NCBI GenBank assembly: GCA_963702445.1
Contig: CAVPCZ010000025.1
Coordinates: forward strand, 186,001 to 250,000
Direction: 5' to 3'
DNA: 64,000 nucleotides
DNA from: CAVPCZ01 sp963702445
GTDB taxonomy: Bacteria > Bacteroidota > Ignavibacteria > UBA10030 > UBA6906
Shown here: positions 18,024-27,893 of the stretch, one piece after another
Layout of the letters: every line of letters begins with the position of its first letter
Numbering within the stretch: the stretch's first letter is position 1
Made by a program: the position numbers and the translations under genes
Notes under the pieces: model-generated
What the model was told of the DNA's origin: nothing
Database searches by the model: none
The model's input: only the letters and a program-made list of their open reading frames with translations

Positions 18024-20958
18024 GCGTTCCCCCCCTCCGCCAGACGCGCGGCACCCCGGAGGAAGACGGCGCGCACCTCACGCATTGTACGCCCGACAAG
18101 GTCCGCCAGATCGCGCCCGCCGGTGCGCCCGTAGCACCGGGCGAGCGTTTCGAGATTCCTGCCGACGGGCAGGAAGGCCCCCCGCTCGTCGAGGGTTACG
18201 CGCAGGAGCCATTCGAGTCTCCGGTACATGCGGTATGCATCCTGCAGACGGGTCAACTCCTCCGGTGTCAACACCCCGCTTCCGGCCGCCGCGAGCACAC
18301 TCAGGACGGTAGCGCTGCGGTAGGGCGGAGCGATGCAGCCCGGCTTCAGAACACACATCTGGGCGAGGAACTCGATGTCGGCCATACCGCCGGGCCCCAG
18401 CTTCAGATCCACGATAGCCTCGCCGCGGGTGCGGGTTCGTGATTCCATTTTCCGGCGCATCGCCACGATGCTTCCGGACCAATCGGGAGGAAGGGGGGTC
18501 TCCCGGATGAACCGGCCCGCCTCATCCAGCACCGCCCGGCCGATCGCCGGGTCGCCGCAGACAAAGCGCAGACGCGTCAGCATCTGCCGTTCCCACAGCG
18601 ATGCACGCTCGCGCAGGTATTTTCCGTATGCGCTCCGGTCCGCCACCAGCGGCGCGTTCCGTCCCTCCGGGCGCAGGCGGACGTCCACTTCATAGAGCCG
18701 GCCCTTCGCGGAAGCCATCGAGAGCGTGCGCACAATTTCCGCCGCACGGGCTTCGAGTGCCGCCCGCTGCGCGGTCCCCCGGACATCCGCCACGAAAAAG
18801 AGATCCAGATCCGCATCCAGGGTCGCCTCGCGCGATCCATACTTCCCCGCTGCAAAAAGCGCGAGATGAGGGCGGCGGGCGCCTCCCGGCAGGATTCCGT
18901 CAAAGATCCCGGTGACGACAAAATCAGCGATTGCCGAAAGTTCGGCCGTCATTTCGTCGAAGGTGGAAAAACCGAGAAGGTGACGGATTCCTGTCCTGAG
19001 CTCCTGCTGCATCTTGAATTCGAGCACATCCCCCGCCGCGGGCAGGCCGCCTGCGTTCATCTGCTCGAGCGCCCCGATGTCGCCGGCAAGCGCCTCCAGC
19101 AATTCCGGATGGAGTGCGAGAGCACGGGAGAAACGCGGACTGAGCGAGCAGATCTGCAGGATGAATTTGCGGAAGCGCTGATCGCGCAACTCCGCAAAGA
19201 ACGCCCCGGGCATTTTCTGTCCACCCGCGATAAGCGTCAGACTGTGGAGCGTGAGATCGGGATCGGGCGTCGCGGAAAGCTCATCGAAGAGCGGAAGGGC
19301 AACACTGCGGAATGCCGACCGCTCCCGGGCATCGGTTTCCCGCACGCCGGTCAGCGTGCTTCCCAGCGCGAGCATCCGGAGGCTCTTGAAAGCCTGACGC
19401 ACATCGCGGAAACCGTAGTCCGTCAGAAGGCGCTGCGTTGCCTCCTCCGGGCGACACACCATCGATGACCGCTTCCAGGTCTGCTGCGGAGGAATTCGGC
19501 GGCACCGTGAACACACGCGAGAAGACCGCCCGGACCTTCCGGAGGTGTTTCACCATCTCCTCGCCGAACACCGCCGCCGAAGGCAGCCCCAGACGCCGGG
19601 CAAGCAGGCCGGTGGTATGCGTGTCCCTGGGAAGTGTGTGCGTCTGTGTGTTGTGCATCGTCTGCAGCCGGTGTTCCAGCGTCCGGTAGAAGACATACGC
19701 CTGTTCAAGCTCTTTCGCCTCCTGGGAAAGCAGAATGCCCCCGTCGGCCAGGAGCTCCAGCCCCCGGAGGGTGTTCCCGCTGCGAAGCGACGGGTTCTTC
19801 CCCGCGTTCAGCAGCTGGAGCGTCTGGACGATGAACTCGATGTCGCGGATGCCGCCCGCCATCAGTTTCACGTTGGCGGCGTCGCCGAGTGAGGTCTCGA
19901 TCCTCGCTTTGATGCGCGCGACGGATTCCGCAGGGTGTTCGAGGAACGAGCGGGGATAGACAAACGGTTCGAGGGAAGCGATGAATCGCCGTCCCAACGC
20001 CAGATCGCCCGCGACCGGGACGGGCCTTGAGCAACATCTGCCGTTCCCAGAGTTCACCGCGGGCCTCATAATAGAGGAGGTGACTCTCCAGCGACCGGGC
20101 GAGCGGGCCTGCCCCGGACTCCGGCCGCAGGCGCATATCCACCCGGAAGAGATGTCCCTGTTTGCTGCTGCGGGTCAGATGCTGCACGATACGTTCCCCC
20201 AGCGCGTTGAAAAACTCGTGAAACGACGGCCCGCCGTCCGGACATGTTCCTTCTTCGCCGTACACAAACAGCAGATCCACATCCGAACTGTAGTTCAGTT
20301 CATTCCCCCCGAGCTTGCCCAGGCCGATCACGGCGAAGCCTGTCTGCGGAAGAGTCCCCAGCTTCTCGCTCACCTGGTCGAAGGCCACGCGAACCACCGC
20401 ATCAATCACCGCATCCGCCAGAATCGACAGCTGACCCGTCACGCTCCGGAGATCGGCGAGCCCGAGCGTATCCTGGACACCGATGCGCAGAAGCTCACGC
20501 CGGAACATTCTCCGGATGGCATCAAGCCGCCGCTCCGGAGCTCCAAATGCGCTGAGAATCCTCTCGATTTCCTCCGACAGCGGGCGGGCGGTCACCGGTT
20601 CATGCAGCACCGCCGAGGCGGTCAGCCACCGGAAGAGGGAGGGATCACGGACCAGGATATCAGAAAAATAGCGCGAGTTGCCGAAGACGGTCATCAGGAC
20701 ATCCAGCAACAGGGGATACTGCAGCAGATCGGTGCACAGCGATGCGGGACTTACGGTGACTTCCAGATAGCGGAGGAAGTTCGCGAGCGCCATATCCGGG
20801 TCCGGACTGGCACGCAATGCCGTCGTGAACACGCGGGAGAAATCCTCGAGGGAAAACCTGCTGCCCGAGGAGATGAATTGCTCATGGACCGCGCGCAGAT
20901 GTCGCTCTCCGCTGCGCGGGTCGGCGAAGAGATCCGGGGGAAAATCGTGCGCGGGCAT
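18020..20958 (-). CDS. glnE: Glutamine synthetase adenylyltransferase/adenylyl-removing enzyme (two insertions)
   Basis: Bifunctional enzyme that adenylylates and de-adenylylates glutamine synthetase. Two tandem nucleotidyltransferase domains are visible. The N-terminal one has VIGLGKLGGNELNYSSDVDL and RVDMRLRPESGAGPL. The C-terminal one has AAGKYGSREATLDADLDL, VDVRLRPEGRNAPLV and LGPGGMADIEFLAQ. Frame breaks near 20,027 (CCGG read as CCCGG) and 19,446 are one-base insertions; repaired length is 978 residues, close to the 946 of Escherichia coli. I prefer the ATG at 20958 over a longer frame that would overlap the divergent EthD-like gene. No PII gene lies nearby. Confidence 0.92.
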
Positions 20959-20962
20959 GACT

Positions 20963-20970
20963 GCAAGGTA
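20963..20970 (-). promoter_or_regulatory. Possible -7 element abutting the glnE start
   Basis: TACCTTGC on the minus strand resembles TAnnTTTG and ends only four bases before the glnE ATG. If used, the message would be leaderless or nearly so; no Shine-Dalgarno sequence is present. The matching upstream triplet at N20 is TTT rather than TTG, so this is weak. Confidence 0.3.
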
Positions 20971-21003
20971 CAAAAAAACGCCATCAGAGAAAAGGCGGTT
21001 GTG

Positions 21004-21034
21004 TTGCTTTTCCCTCGTGACGTCGCTATATTTC
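21004..21034 (+). promoter_or_regulatory. Bacteroidota-type promoter for the EthD-like gene
   Basis: TTG at 21004-21006, a spacer of exactly 20 bases, then TATATTTC at 21027-21034, one mismatch from TAnnTTTG. The same TTG-N20-TAnnTTTG geometry occurs before the genes at 46026 (plus) and 49769 (minus). It would start transcription near 21,040, giving a leader of about 30 bases that contains the AGGAG ribosome site. Confidence 0.55.
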
Positions 21035-21069
21035 CGCAGGACTTCCCAGCGTAGGAGACGTGTACGTTT

Positions 21070-21372
21070 ATGGTGAAACTCTATGCCCTGTTTCTCAAGC
21101 CGGAATCGCCGGAAGACTTCACGCAGCATGTGGAAACCGTGCTCGTCCCGCTCCTGAAACAGGTGCAGGACTTGCGCCACCTGGCCGTAACGCGCATCGA
21201 CGGAGCCCCCCTGGGCGAGGCGAAGTACAGTCTCGTCGTCGAGTTGGGCTTTGAAAGCAGGAAGGCGATGGACGCAGCGCTCGCATCAAAAGAAGGAAAG
21301 GCCGTTGCACGGGATCTCCTGAAATTCGCGGGTGACCGTGTGACGCTGATGATCGGGGATGCACTTGTCTAG
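21070..21372 (+). CDS. EthD-like dimeric alpha/beta-barrel protein
   Basis: A 100-residue protein resembling the small EthD family: KLYALFLKPESPEDFTQHVETVLVPLLKQV at the start (shown here in part: LYALFLKPESPEDF), a central strand with YSLVVELGFESRKAMDAAL, and a closing KFAGDRVTLMIGD strand. These ferredoxin-like folds form dimers; cellular roles are mostly unknown. An AGGAG lies 12 bases before the ATG. It is divergent from glnE across a 111-base promoter region. Confidence 0.75.
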   Translation: MVKLYALFLKPESPEDFTQHVETVLVPLLKQVQDLRHLAVTRIDGAPLGEAKYSLVVELGFESRKAMDAALASKEGKAVARDLLKFAGDRVTLMIGDALV

Positions 21373-21382
21373 CACACATGCA

Positions 21383-23396
21383 ATGAACACCCGGTTCCCG
21401 ATGGGACGATCCTCCCGCCCTCGCCGCCATGGGTCGTGTTGTCCGCATGTGCCGGGCTGAGCGCGCTTTTCAGCTCTTTCCTGCGGTCCGCGCCCGGCTG
21501 GGGAGACTCACTGGGAATTCCTGAACGGCCCGTACGCGCGCAACGTCAGCGCCCTCCTCCCCTCACGGACAAACAGCGACATGCTCCTGTTCGCCGGACT
21601 AACCAACGGTGATCTCTTCTCCTCGGCAACGGCGGGCGCACATGGGTGCGCCGAACCTCCCCTGCCCCCGGGTTCATCATCAACCAGATCGTTGAAGAAC
21701 CCGAACCGGGTTCACTGCTGTACGCCGCAACAGACGCAGGCCTTTTTTTTCAGCTGACAGTGCCCGCTCCTGGAAAAACCTGGGCATTGCGGCTCCCGCG
21801 GGGACTCATCCGGGAGTGCTTTCGCTTGCCATCGATCCCTGGAAGCCCGCTCTTGTATTCGCCGGCTCCCGGGGGCACGGGCATCTTCAGGTCCACCGAT
21901 CGGGGCGCGAACATGGCAGGCGGTGCACGGATTCGGCGGGCGGGGCCATCGCAGGAGCGGATGTTCAGGCAATCGCCGATTGATGCGGGAAGACCGGACC
22001 GCCTGGTGGCGGCTGCCGGATCACGCGGCGTTTTCCTCTCGGAAGACGGCGGAAGACAGTGGCGATCCATAACGGAGGGATCCTCCACAACCGGTGCGGC
22101 AGCAATGCGCCTTCTGCTGTCTCCTGATGACGGAGAGCGTCATCCTCTTCGGCACGGACGCGGGAAGCCTCTATCGCTCGCAGACGTGCCGGCGGCCCCT
22201 GGAGCCCCGTGCGGCAGGCAACCGCGGGCGGCTGTGTGTATTCACTCACGCTGCACCCGACAAAACCCCGCACGGTCATCGCGGGCACAGAGGAAGGCAT
22301 CCTCATCTCGACGGACTTTGGAGAACGGTGGCGCATGGATGACCGGGTGCTGCCCGCGACATCCATCACCGTGGTACCGCCCATCCGTCACCGCAGAGCT
22401 GGTATGCCTTCGGGCCCGGGATCGGACTCCGCCATTCTCCGGATGAGGGAAAAACCTGGCAGGGACGTGAAACAGGTCTCGGCGGTATCACGACGAGCTG
22501 TCTGGCGATTGATCCCCATACGCGCCGCATTGTCGCCGCCACCGGAACAATTCTCCTGCACTTTTCGCCGGATTCATCGGCATGGATTCCCGTCCGCGGA
22601 CTGAGCGGGGGCGACGTGGTCTCCGTCACGTTCGACCGCCATGTTCAGGGAACAGCCTATGTTTCCACTTCGACCGGGGCGTTCAGGAGCAGCAACGGAG
22701 GGGAAACGTGGCAGCCCTTCGCACGGTCACTGCCGGTCAACTCCGACATTCCTCATAAGCCATCCCTGGCTCCCGACACGTATGCTGGCCTCCTCCCGGG
22801 CGGGAGTGTTCGTCTCCACCGACAGAGGTGAAACATGGAGTGAAGCGCGTCCGACCGGAACAACTCCTTCTGTCCTTTCTTTTGCCTTCCGGCCGACCAA
22901 CGCCGGAATCATCCTGGGCGCCGCAGGTCCGCAAGGCGTTCTCCTGACCAGCGATGGCGGAATCAGCTGGGAGAAAACACGGTTCGGCTTCGGGCAGGAC
23001 ACGGTGCAGCATGATCACGCTGGACGACCGGGATCCCTCTCTGTGCTACGCATGGACCACGGCGGGCGGTTGTTATCGCTCAACCAACGGGGGACTGGAG
23101 TGGAACCGGTACACACCGCCCTGGGAAACACGGGACATGGTCGTGATAGCCACCGACCCTCTTTCCCCGAGCAGCATCGTGGCGATGGTGAACGGACAGA
23201 GCGGATTCGTCTCCTCATCGGGTGGCACACGCTGGCAGCCTATGGCCGAGCGTTCCCTGCCGGCCACTCCCGTGGCGCTCGCCTGGCACGCCGACTCGGG
23301 GACACTGGTGGCGGCCACATCCAGCGGCGGCATTTATCGCATCACGCTGGGTGCTTCAATGCGCCGGACCGGACACGGGAAGGGAAATCACCATGA
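21383..23396 (+). pseudogene. BNR/YCF48-type beta-propeller repeat protein, heavily frame-broken
   Basis: Repeated strand motifs of the sortilin/YCF48/BNR type occur throughout, but scattered over all three frames: GIFRSTDRGA, GVFLSEDGGRQWRS, GILISTDFGERW, GAFRSSNGGETWQP, GVFVSTDRGETWSE, GVLLTSDGGISWEK, CYRSTNGGLEWNR and GFVSSSGGTRWQP. A hydrophobic export signal (VVLSACAGLSALFSSFL) is readable near 21,440-21,490 in one frame. The ATG at 21383 is a guess. The last frame ends in TGA at 23394-23396, overlapping the next ATG as ATGA. At least eight frame changes in 2 kb is above the window average, so real decay on top of sequencing error cannot be excluded. Secreted propeller of unknown role. 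Confidence 0.7.
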
Positions 23397-24085
23397 TCGC
23401 ACGCAGTGTGACCGCCGCACTTCTTTCTCTCCTCGCCGCAGCCGCAGGAGCCCAGCCGAAGATCGGATACGGTGAAAAGAAGTTCGACCTCGGCACCATC
23501 TATCGCGGAGAGGTGATCGAACATACCCTGACGCTGAAAAACACGGGGACCGAACTTCTCCTGCTCGGGTCCATAGACGCGTCGTGCGGCTGCACCGGCA
23601 CCATCGCCTCCAACAAGGAAATCCGTCCGGGCGAGACGGGAACGCTGGCCATAACGTTCAACTCCCGCAGTTTCTCCGGCACGGTGCACAAGAGTGTGAC
23701 CGTGAACTCCAATGCCGTCAATGAACCGCGCGTGGTGATCGAATTCACCGCCTAGGTGATCGACGAGATTCTGCTCACTCCCGCACATTTCTGGTTCAAG
23801 GATGCGGAAATCAGCCGGAAAACCCGCCAGTCCCTGACATTGAAGAACAACGGGAAGGAGCCCCTGCGCCTGACCGGATGGCACAGCCAGGTCAACGGTC
23901 TGGTGCTGATCCTTCCTTCTTCGCCTATTGAGCCCGGCAAAACCGCGGAACTGCATGTGGATTTCACGCCCGAAAAGACCACACCCATCCTCTCGGACGG
24001 CGTGTTCCTGAACACCTCCAACTCCCGCCAGCCGGAGCTCTTTGTTCCGGTATATGGCAACGTTCGCGAATTCAAGTTCGAGTAA
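23393..24085 (+). CDS. DUF1573 secreted protein with an in-frame TAG
   Basis: A 230-codon gene with a signal peptide (MIARSVTAALLSLLAAAAGA) and an immunoglobulin-like DUF1573 domain: FDLGTIYRGEVIEHTLTLKNTG, then DASCGCT with the paired cysteines typical of this family, then RPGETGTLAITFNS. A second similar domain follows (DAEISRKTRQSLTLKNNGKEPL). Codon 121, at 23753-23755, is TAG in the linker between the two domains with no change of frame. It may be a base-call error, a real nonsense mutation, or readthrough. The ATG overlaps the end of the BNR gene as ATGA, so the two were one operon. Confidence 0.8.
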
Positions 24086-24141
24086 CCCTCCCCCGGCGCA
24101 ACAAACCCTCCCTTCCCACCGTCTTCATGAGAGAAAGGCGG

Positions 24142-24190
24142 CCCGGTGTACACGCACCGGGAGGAAGCCGATCCATGTCAACGGATCGGC
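24142..24190 (+). terminator. Two tandem hairpins between DUF1573 and the sigma gene
   Basis: First hairpin: CCCGGTG at 24142-24148 pairs with CACCGGG at 24155-24161. Second: GCCGATCC at 24167-24174 pairs with GGATCGGC at 24183-24190. Both stems are perfect. Neither is followed by a clean T-run, so termination strength is uncertain. They separate the BNR-DUF1573 unit from the ECF sigma unit. Confidence 0.55.
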
Positions 24191-24238
24191 TCTCCGCATT
24201 GTCTAACCCAGAGATGAGCTTACACAGGAATCCCCCGC

Positions 24239-24793
24239 ATGCCCGCTGCCGACGAGCAGCACCTTCTCCAGGAGGCAAAGGAAGGGAGCCGCGACGCTTA
24301 CCGCCGTCTCGTAGAGCGTCACATGAGGCAGGCCTACAACGTCGCCTATGGCTTCGTTCACGATCGTGACAGTGCCCGGGACATCCTCCAGGACGCTCTC
24401 GTGCGCGCGTTTGTGGCGCTCCCCAGGTTTCGGGGTGATGCGGAATTCGGCACCTGGCTTCACCGGATCGTCATGAACCTTTCACTCAATTATATCCGCT
24501 CCGCCGCCATAAGGGCCAGGCGTGAAGTCCCCGTGACGGGAGCAACGGAACCGGGGCACGACCAGGAACGCGAACGGCACTCCAGAGAAATGCAGATCCA
24601 CGTCGAGCGGGCGTTGCACGAACTGCCGACACTCCAGCGTGCGGTGGTGACATTGCGGCATATTGAAGGTATGTCCACGAAGCAGGTGAGTGCCATCCTC
24701 CATTGCTCGGAGGGAACGGTCAAAACCCATCTGTCCCGCGGACTGACGAAACTCCGCTCGAAGCTGGCCTTCCTCCAGGAGGATCTGGCATGA
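24239..24793 (+). CDS. ECF-family RNA polymerase sigma factor (RpoE-like)
   Basis: 184 residues with the two-domain ECF layout. Region 2 at about residues 25-95 contains HDRDSARDILQDALVRAF and FGTWLHRIVMNLSLNYIR. Region 4 at about 125-175 contains LPTLQRAVVTLRHIEGMSTKQVSAIL and SEGTVKTHLSRGLTKLR (each quoted only in part). AGGAA lies before the ATG. The stop overlaps the next start as ATGA, and the next gene encodes a zinc-binding anti-sigma factor, so the pair is a classical sigma/anti-sigma module. Target genes unknown; the linked PDZ and TPR proteins suggest an envelope-stress regulon. Confidence 0.92.
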   Translation: MPAADEQHLLQEAKEGSRDAYRRLVERHMRQAYNVAYGFVHDRDSARDILQDALVRAFVALPRFRGDAEFGTWLHRIVMNLSLNYIRSAAIRARREVPVTGATEPGHDQERERHSREMQIHVERALHELPTLQRAVVTLRHIEGMSTKQVSAILHCSEGTVKTHLSRGLTKLRSKLAFLQEDLA

Positions 24794-25605
24794 AGGCACA
24801 CCGGAAAATCCGGCTTCTGCTGTACGATTTTGCACGGGGCGGACTCGAATCGACCGGGCATGACGAGGTGCAACGGCATCTCGCCGGCTGCGCCTCATGC
24901 CGCGGGGAGCTCGACGGGCTCCGGCGGACGCTGTCCCATCTTCCGGAGGCACATGCCGATCCCGCCGCCGATTGCCCGCCGGAGTTCTGGCAGGAGCTTC
25001 TGGACGCGGTGGATCATCAACTCCCCCCGCCAGCCGTTCGCACCCCGTGGTCTGTCCGGTTTTTGGCGTTCATAGACGACATCACAGGGCCGGCCCTCCG
25101 TCCCTCGCTTGCGCTCGGAGCCGTCATTCTTCTGGCCGTCAGCGGAGTTGCCACGTGGCAGCTGTTCCGGCGTGAAAGTCCTCCACCCGCAGCCCGGCCG
25201 GCGGTGGCGCAGGCAACGGCTCCGCCGGCGGTCACGTCCCGAACCGCCGATACGCGAGTACGGGACTACATGCGCAAATCCCGCATCCTTCTTGTCGGCA
25301 TCGCGAACATGCCGGCCGCAGAAACCGGACCGGTGGATCTGAAGCCGGAACGTGAGGCATCACGCGCCCTCGTGCGGGAAGCCCGCTACCTCCGGCAGCA
25401 GGACATCGATCCCCGATCGGAGCGGGTGATGGAAGACATGGAAAAAGTCCTGATCAAGCTCTCGAACATCAGAGAGCATCCCGAAGCCCCTGAACTGGCG
25501 ATTATCCGCGGCGGGATTGAGCGCGAAAATCTGCTCTTCAAGATACGGATCACCGAAACACTGTACGACAGGATCTCCGATGCCGGGCAACAACAACAAC
25601 CGTAA
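24790..25605 (+). CDS. Anti-sigma factor with zinc finger and one membrane span
   Basis: 271 residues. The N-terminal domain carries the ZAS motif H-x3-C-x2-C (His30, Cys34, Cys37; HLAGCASC), which clamps ECF sigma factors. One transmembrane helix lies at about residues 107-125. The periplasmic part has a Pro/Ala linker and a charged helical region ending in a run of glutamines. This topology fits a membrane-held anti-sigma whose release is controlled from outside. The start overlaps the sigma stop by four bases, and its end overlaps the following gene by 26 bases. Confidence 0.88.
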   Translation: MKAHRKIRLLLYDFARGGLESTGHDEVQRHLAGCASCRGELDGLRRTLSHLPEAHADPAADCPPEFWQELLDAVDHQLPPPAVRTPWSVRFLAFIDDITGPALRPSLALGAVILLAVSGVATWQLFRRESPPPAARPAVAQATAPPAVTSRTADTRVRDYMRKSRILLVGIANMPAAETGPVDLKPEREASRALVREARYLRQQDIDPRSERVMEDMEKVLIKLSNIREHPEAPELAIIRGGIERENLLFKIRITETLYDRISDAGQQQQP

Positions 25606-26767
25606 TATACACACGGCGTGTCCAGTCGCGCTCTGGTTTGCGCTCGCGCTGTGCGCTCTTCCCGTCCATGGTGCAGCCCAGACGGAACTGCTGACCGCAT
25701 TTGCCGGAGCGCTGCCTGCGATTCCCGCCGCCGATCCGGACGACCCTGCATTTGCCGCATACCGCGAAGGGTACAATCTGATCCTGGAGGAACGGTGGGA
25801 GGATGCGCGGAAGAAATTTGCAGAACTCATGCGCCGTCATCCCGGCAGTGCGTATCTGGATGATGCAACCTACTGGACGGCGTTTTCCTGGAAACAGTCC
25901 GACCGGCGGAAGGCGATAGAGGCCTACCGGCGGTTTGTCCGGGACCACCCTCGAAGTACGTATCTTGACGATGCCGTCGCGGACCTTCAACTCCTGGAGG
26001 TGGCGGATGAGCTCCAGCGGGTCAGGCAGCAGCTCAGGACTCTGGATCCTCCCCGCGAATTCCGCGTTCGGGTCCCGGCGGAATTCCGCCGGCTGGAAGA
26101 GGAGTTCGCCCGGCAGGTTCATTCGCACGAGGGGCAGGCGCGGGGCCGGCTGCAAATCTCCCGCGAGGGCGACACCTTGCTTGCCCGCACCCCCGAATTC
26201 CAATTTCGCCTCCAGCTCACCCGGGAAAAAGCCGATCCCGCAACACAGCTGCAATTGAAGGTTCTTCAAGCGCTCCGTGAAGGCGGTGACGATCCGCGGA
26301 CCGGACAGGTGCTCCGCCAGATCGCCCTCGACGGGAAACACCCGGCTCCGTTACGCCTTTCCGCCCTGTACATCCTCGCCGAATCGCACGTGCATGACAA
26401 CCGGAATGTTTTTCTGGAAGTGGCGCGCGGCGATACCAACGAAGAGGTCCAGCGGACCGCGATAGAGCTGATCGCTCGGTCGGGACCCGAGCGCCGGCAC
26501 TCGGTGGAACAGCTGATCCAGTTGTTCCGCACGTTTGACGGCATGCCCCGCACATCCGGCAACCGGGGGGCCTCCACCGGACCTCTCGGCACCACGCTCT
26601 ATGCCATTGCCGCCATCGGTGATCAGCGTGCAACGGAATTCCTCGCCGATGTCGCCCGATCGCATCCCGACTACGCGATACGGGGCGATGCAGTATTCTA
26701 TCTCGGCACGATCGGGTCCGAGAATGCACGTGCGGCACTCCTGCGCCTGTTGCAGAAAACTCCCTGA
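25580..26767 (+). CDS. Secreted TPR/HEAT-repeat protein
   Basis: 395 residues with a signal peptide (VALWFALALCALPVHGAA). Residues about 55-130 hold two to three TPR-like units of the tol-pal (YbgF) type: GYNLILEERWEDARKKF, ATYWTAFSWKQSDRRKAIEAY. The C-terminal half has HEAT-like units (LRQIALDGKHPAPLRLSALYIL, RSHPDYAIRGDAVFYLG). Such proteins scaffold other envelope proteins; no enzymatic motif is visible. The start lies inside the anti-sigma gene (26-base overlap), so it belongs to the same operon. Quoted motifs are partial. Confidence 0.75.
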   Translation: MPGNNNNRNIHTACPVALWFALALCALPVHGAAQTELLTAFAGALPAIPAADPDDPAFAAYREGYNLILEERWEDARKKFAELMRRHPGSAYLDDATYWTAFSWKQSDRRKAIEAYRRFVRDHPRSTYLDDAVADLQLLEVADELQRVRQQLRTLDPPREFRVRVPAEFRRLEEEFARQVHSHEGQARGRLQISREGDTLLARTPEFQFRLQLTREKADPATQLQLKVLQALREGGDDPRTGQVLRQIALDGKHPAPLRLSALYILAESHVHDNRNVFLEVARGDTNEEVQRTAIELIARSGPERRHSVEQLIQLFRTFDGMPRTSGNRGASTGPLGTTLYAIAAIGDQRATEFLADVARSHPDYAIRGDAVFYLGTIGSENARAALLRLLQKTP

Positions 26768-26855
26768 GGCTCAGACGAAGACCATGTCAACCGATCGCCG
26801 TGATCGGGTGTCCAATATCTACAGTCAGCTTCTCTCACAGTACGGAGCCCCTGCC

Positions 26856-27854
26856 ATGCGATTGCCATCCCTGATCGTTTTCACCCTCCTGCCGCTGCTC
26901 CTGGCGGGGAGTTCATCTACTCTGGGACAGAAGAACCCGGAATCCCTGAAGGCCGTGCAGGAATATGCATTGCAGGAGCAAAAGGAATCCGCCCGCAACG
27001 GCTGGCTCGGTGTTTCGATAGCCGACATGACAGGCGCAAAAGCCCGCGAGCTGAAGACCGCCGCGAAACACGGAGCACTCGTCACCGGCGTCACTGAAGA
27101 CAGCCCGGCTGAAAAGGCCGGCATCAAAGAGAACGACATCATTACCTCCTTCAACGGAAAGACGGTGGAGGATACGGAGGACCTGGTCGGGGCGGTCCGC
27201 ACATCTCCCCCCGGATCGAAGGCCGCCATCGTCGTCATGCGCAAGGACCGGTCCACAACGCTTCAGGCAACGATCGGCAAGCTCCCCCGGTCAGAGGAAT
27301 CGCTCGCGCGCCTGTTCGAACCTGCTTCCCCCGTCCACATGCGCATTTTCCGCCACGCCGGAGGGTATGGGCTGGATCTGATGGATCTCAATCCGCAACT
27401 TGCCGAGTACTTTGACGCTCCCGGCGGCCACGGTGTGCTCGTGGAGCGCGTCGTCAAACGCAGCCCCGCGGAGAAGAGCGGTTTCAAGGCCGGCGACGTG
27501 ATTCTGACGATCGACAAGGAGAACGTGGAGGAGAGCGGTGACATATGGGCGATCCTCAGTGATTACCGGGAGGGAGACTCCGCGGCGTTCGGCATAATGC
27601 GCAAAGGCGCACGCAAGACATTGACCATGGAGCTGGAGGACCACGCTTTGAGAGGAGAGATGTTCCGTTTCCGTTCGATGCCGGATACGGACCACGAACT
27701 CCACATGGAGGGGCTCAATTTCAATCGCCGGCACTTTGAGCAGCAGATGGACAAACTCAAGCTCGAACTCAAGAATATCGGACGGCGGGTGCAGTTTCGA
27801 GTGCAGGAGGTGCACGAGCAGCTGCGGCGGGAGTTGAGGGAGGTGACCGGTTGA
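26856..27854 (+). CDS. Periplasmic protein with two PDZ domains
   Basis: 332 residues. The chosen ATG has CGGAG upstream and gives a clean signal peptide (MRLPSLIVFTLLPLLLAGSS); an upstream in-frame ATG at 26784 would bury it. The first PDZ domain, about residues 50-135, begins NGWLGVSIADM and carries SPAEKAGIKENDIITSF. The second, about 170-255, has KRSPAEKSGFKAGDVILTI. No protease triad precedes them, so this is not HtrA/DegP but a PDZ-only adaptor. The C-terminus is a charged helix. Neighbouring sigma/anti-sigma genes suggest a sensor or chaperone role in envelope stress. Confidence 0.8.
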   Translation: MRLPSLIVFTLLPLLLAGSSSTLGQKNPESLKAVQEYALQEQKESARNGWLGVSIADMTGAKARELKTAAKHGALVTGVTEDSPAEKAGIKENDIITSFNGKTVEDTEDLVGAVRTSPPGSKAAIVVMRKDRSTTLQATIGKLPRSEESLARLFEPASPVHMRIFRHAGGYGLDLMDLNPQLAEYFDAPGGHGVLVERVVKRSPAEKSGFKAGDVILTIDKENVEESGDIWAILSDYREGDSAAFGIMRKGARKTLTMELEDHALRGEMFRFRSMPDTDHELHMEGLNFNRRHFEQQMDKLKLELKNIGRRVQFRVQEVHEQLRRELREVTG

Positions 27855-27871
27855 AGGGATGACGCGGGGGC

Positions 27872-27893
27872 GGCTTCACCTCCGGGTGGAGCC
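27872..27893 (+). terminator. Hairpin after the PDZ gene
   Basis: GGCTTCACC at 27872-27880 pairs (one G-U) with GGTGGAGCC at 27885-27893 around a TCCG tetraloop. It lies 17 bases after the stop codon. A short TTTT follows about 15 bases later. It is a plausible terminator of the sigma-to-PDZ operon. Confidence 0.5.

Noticed and set aside
24180..24238. Autoregulatory ECF promoter before the sigma gene
   Set aside because: GTCTAA near 24,201 resembles an ECF -10, but the nearest GGAA is at the wrong distance, so I could not support it.
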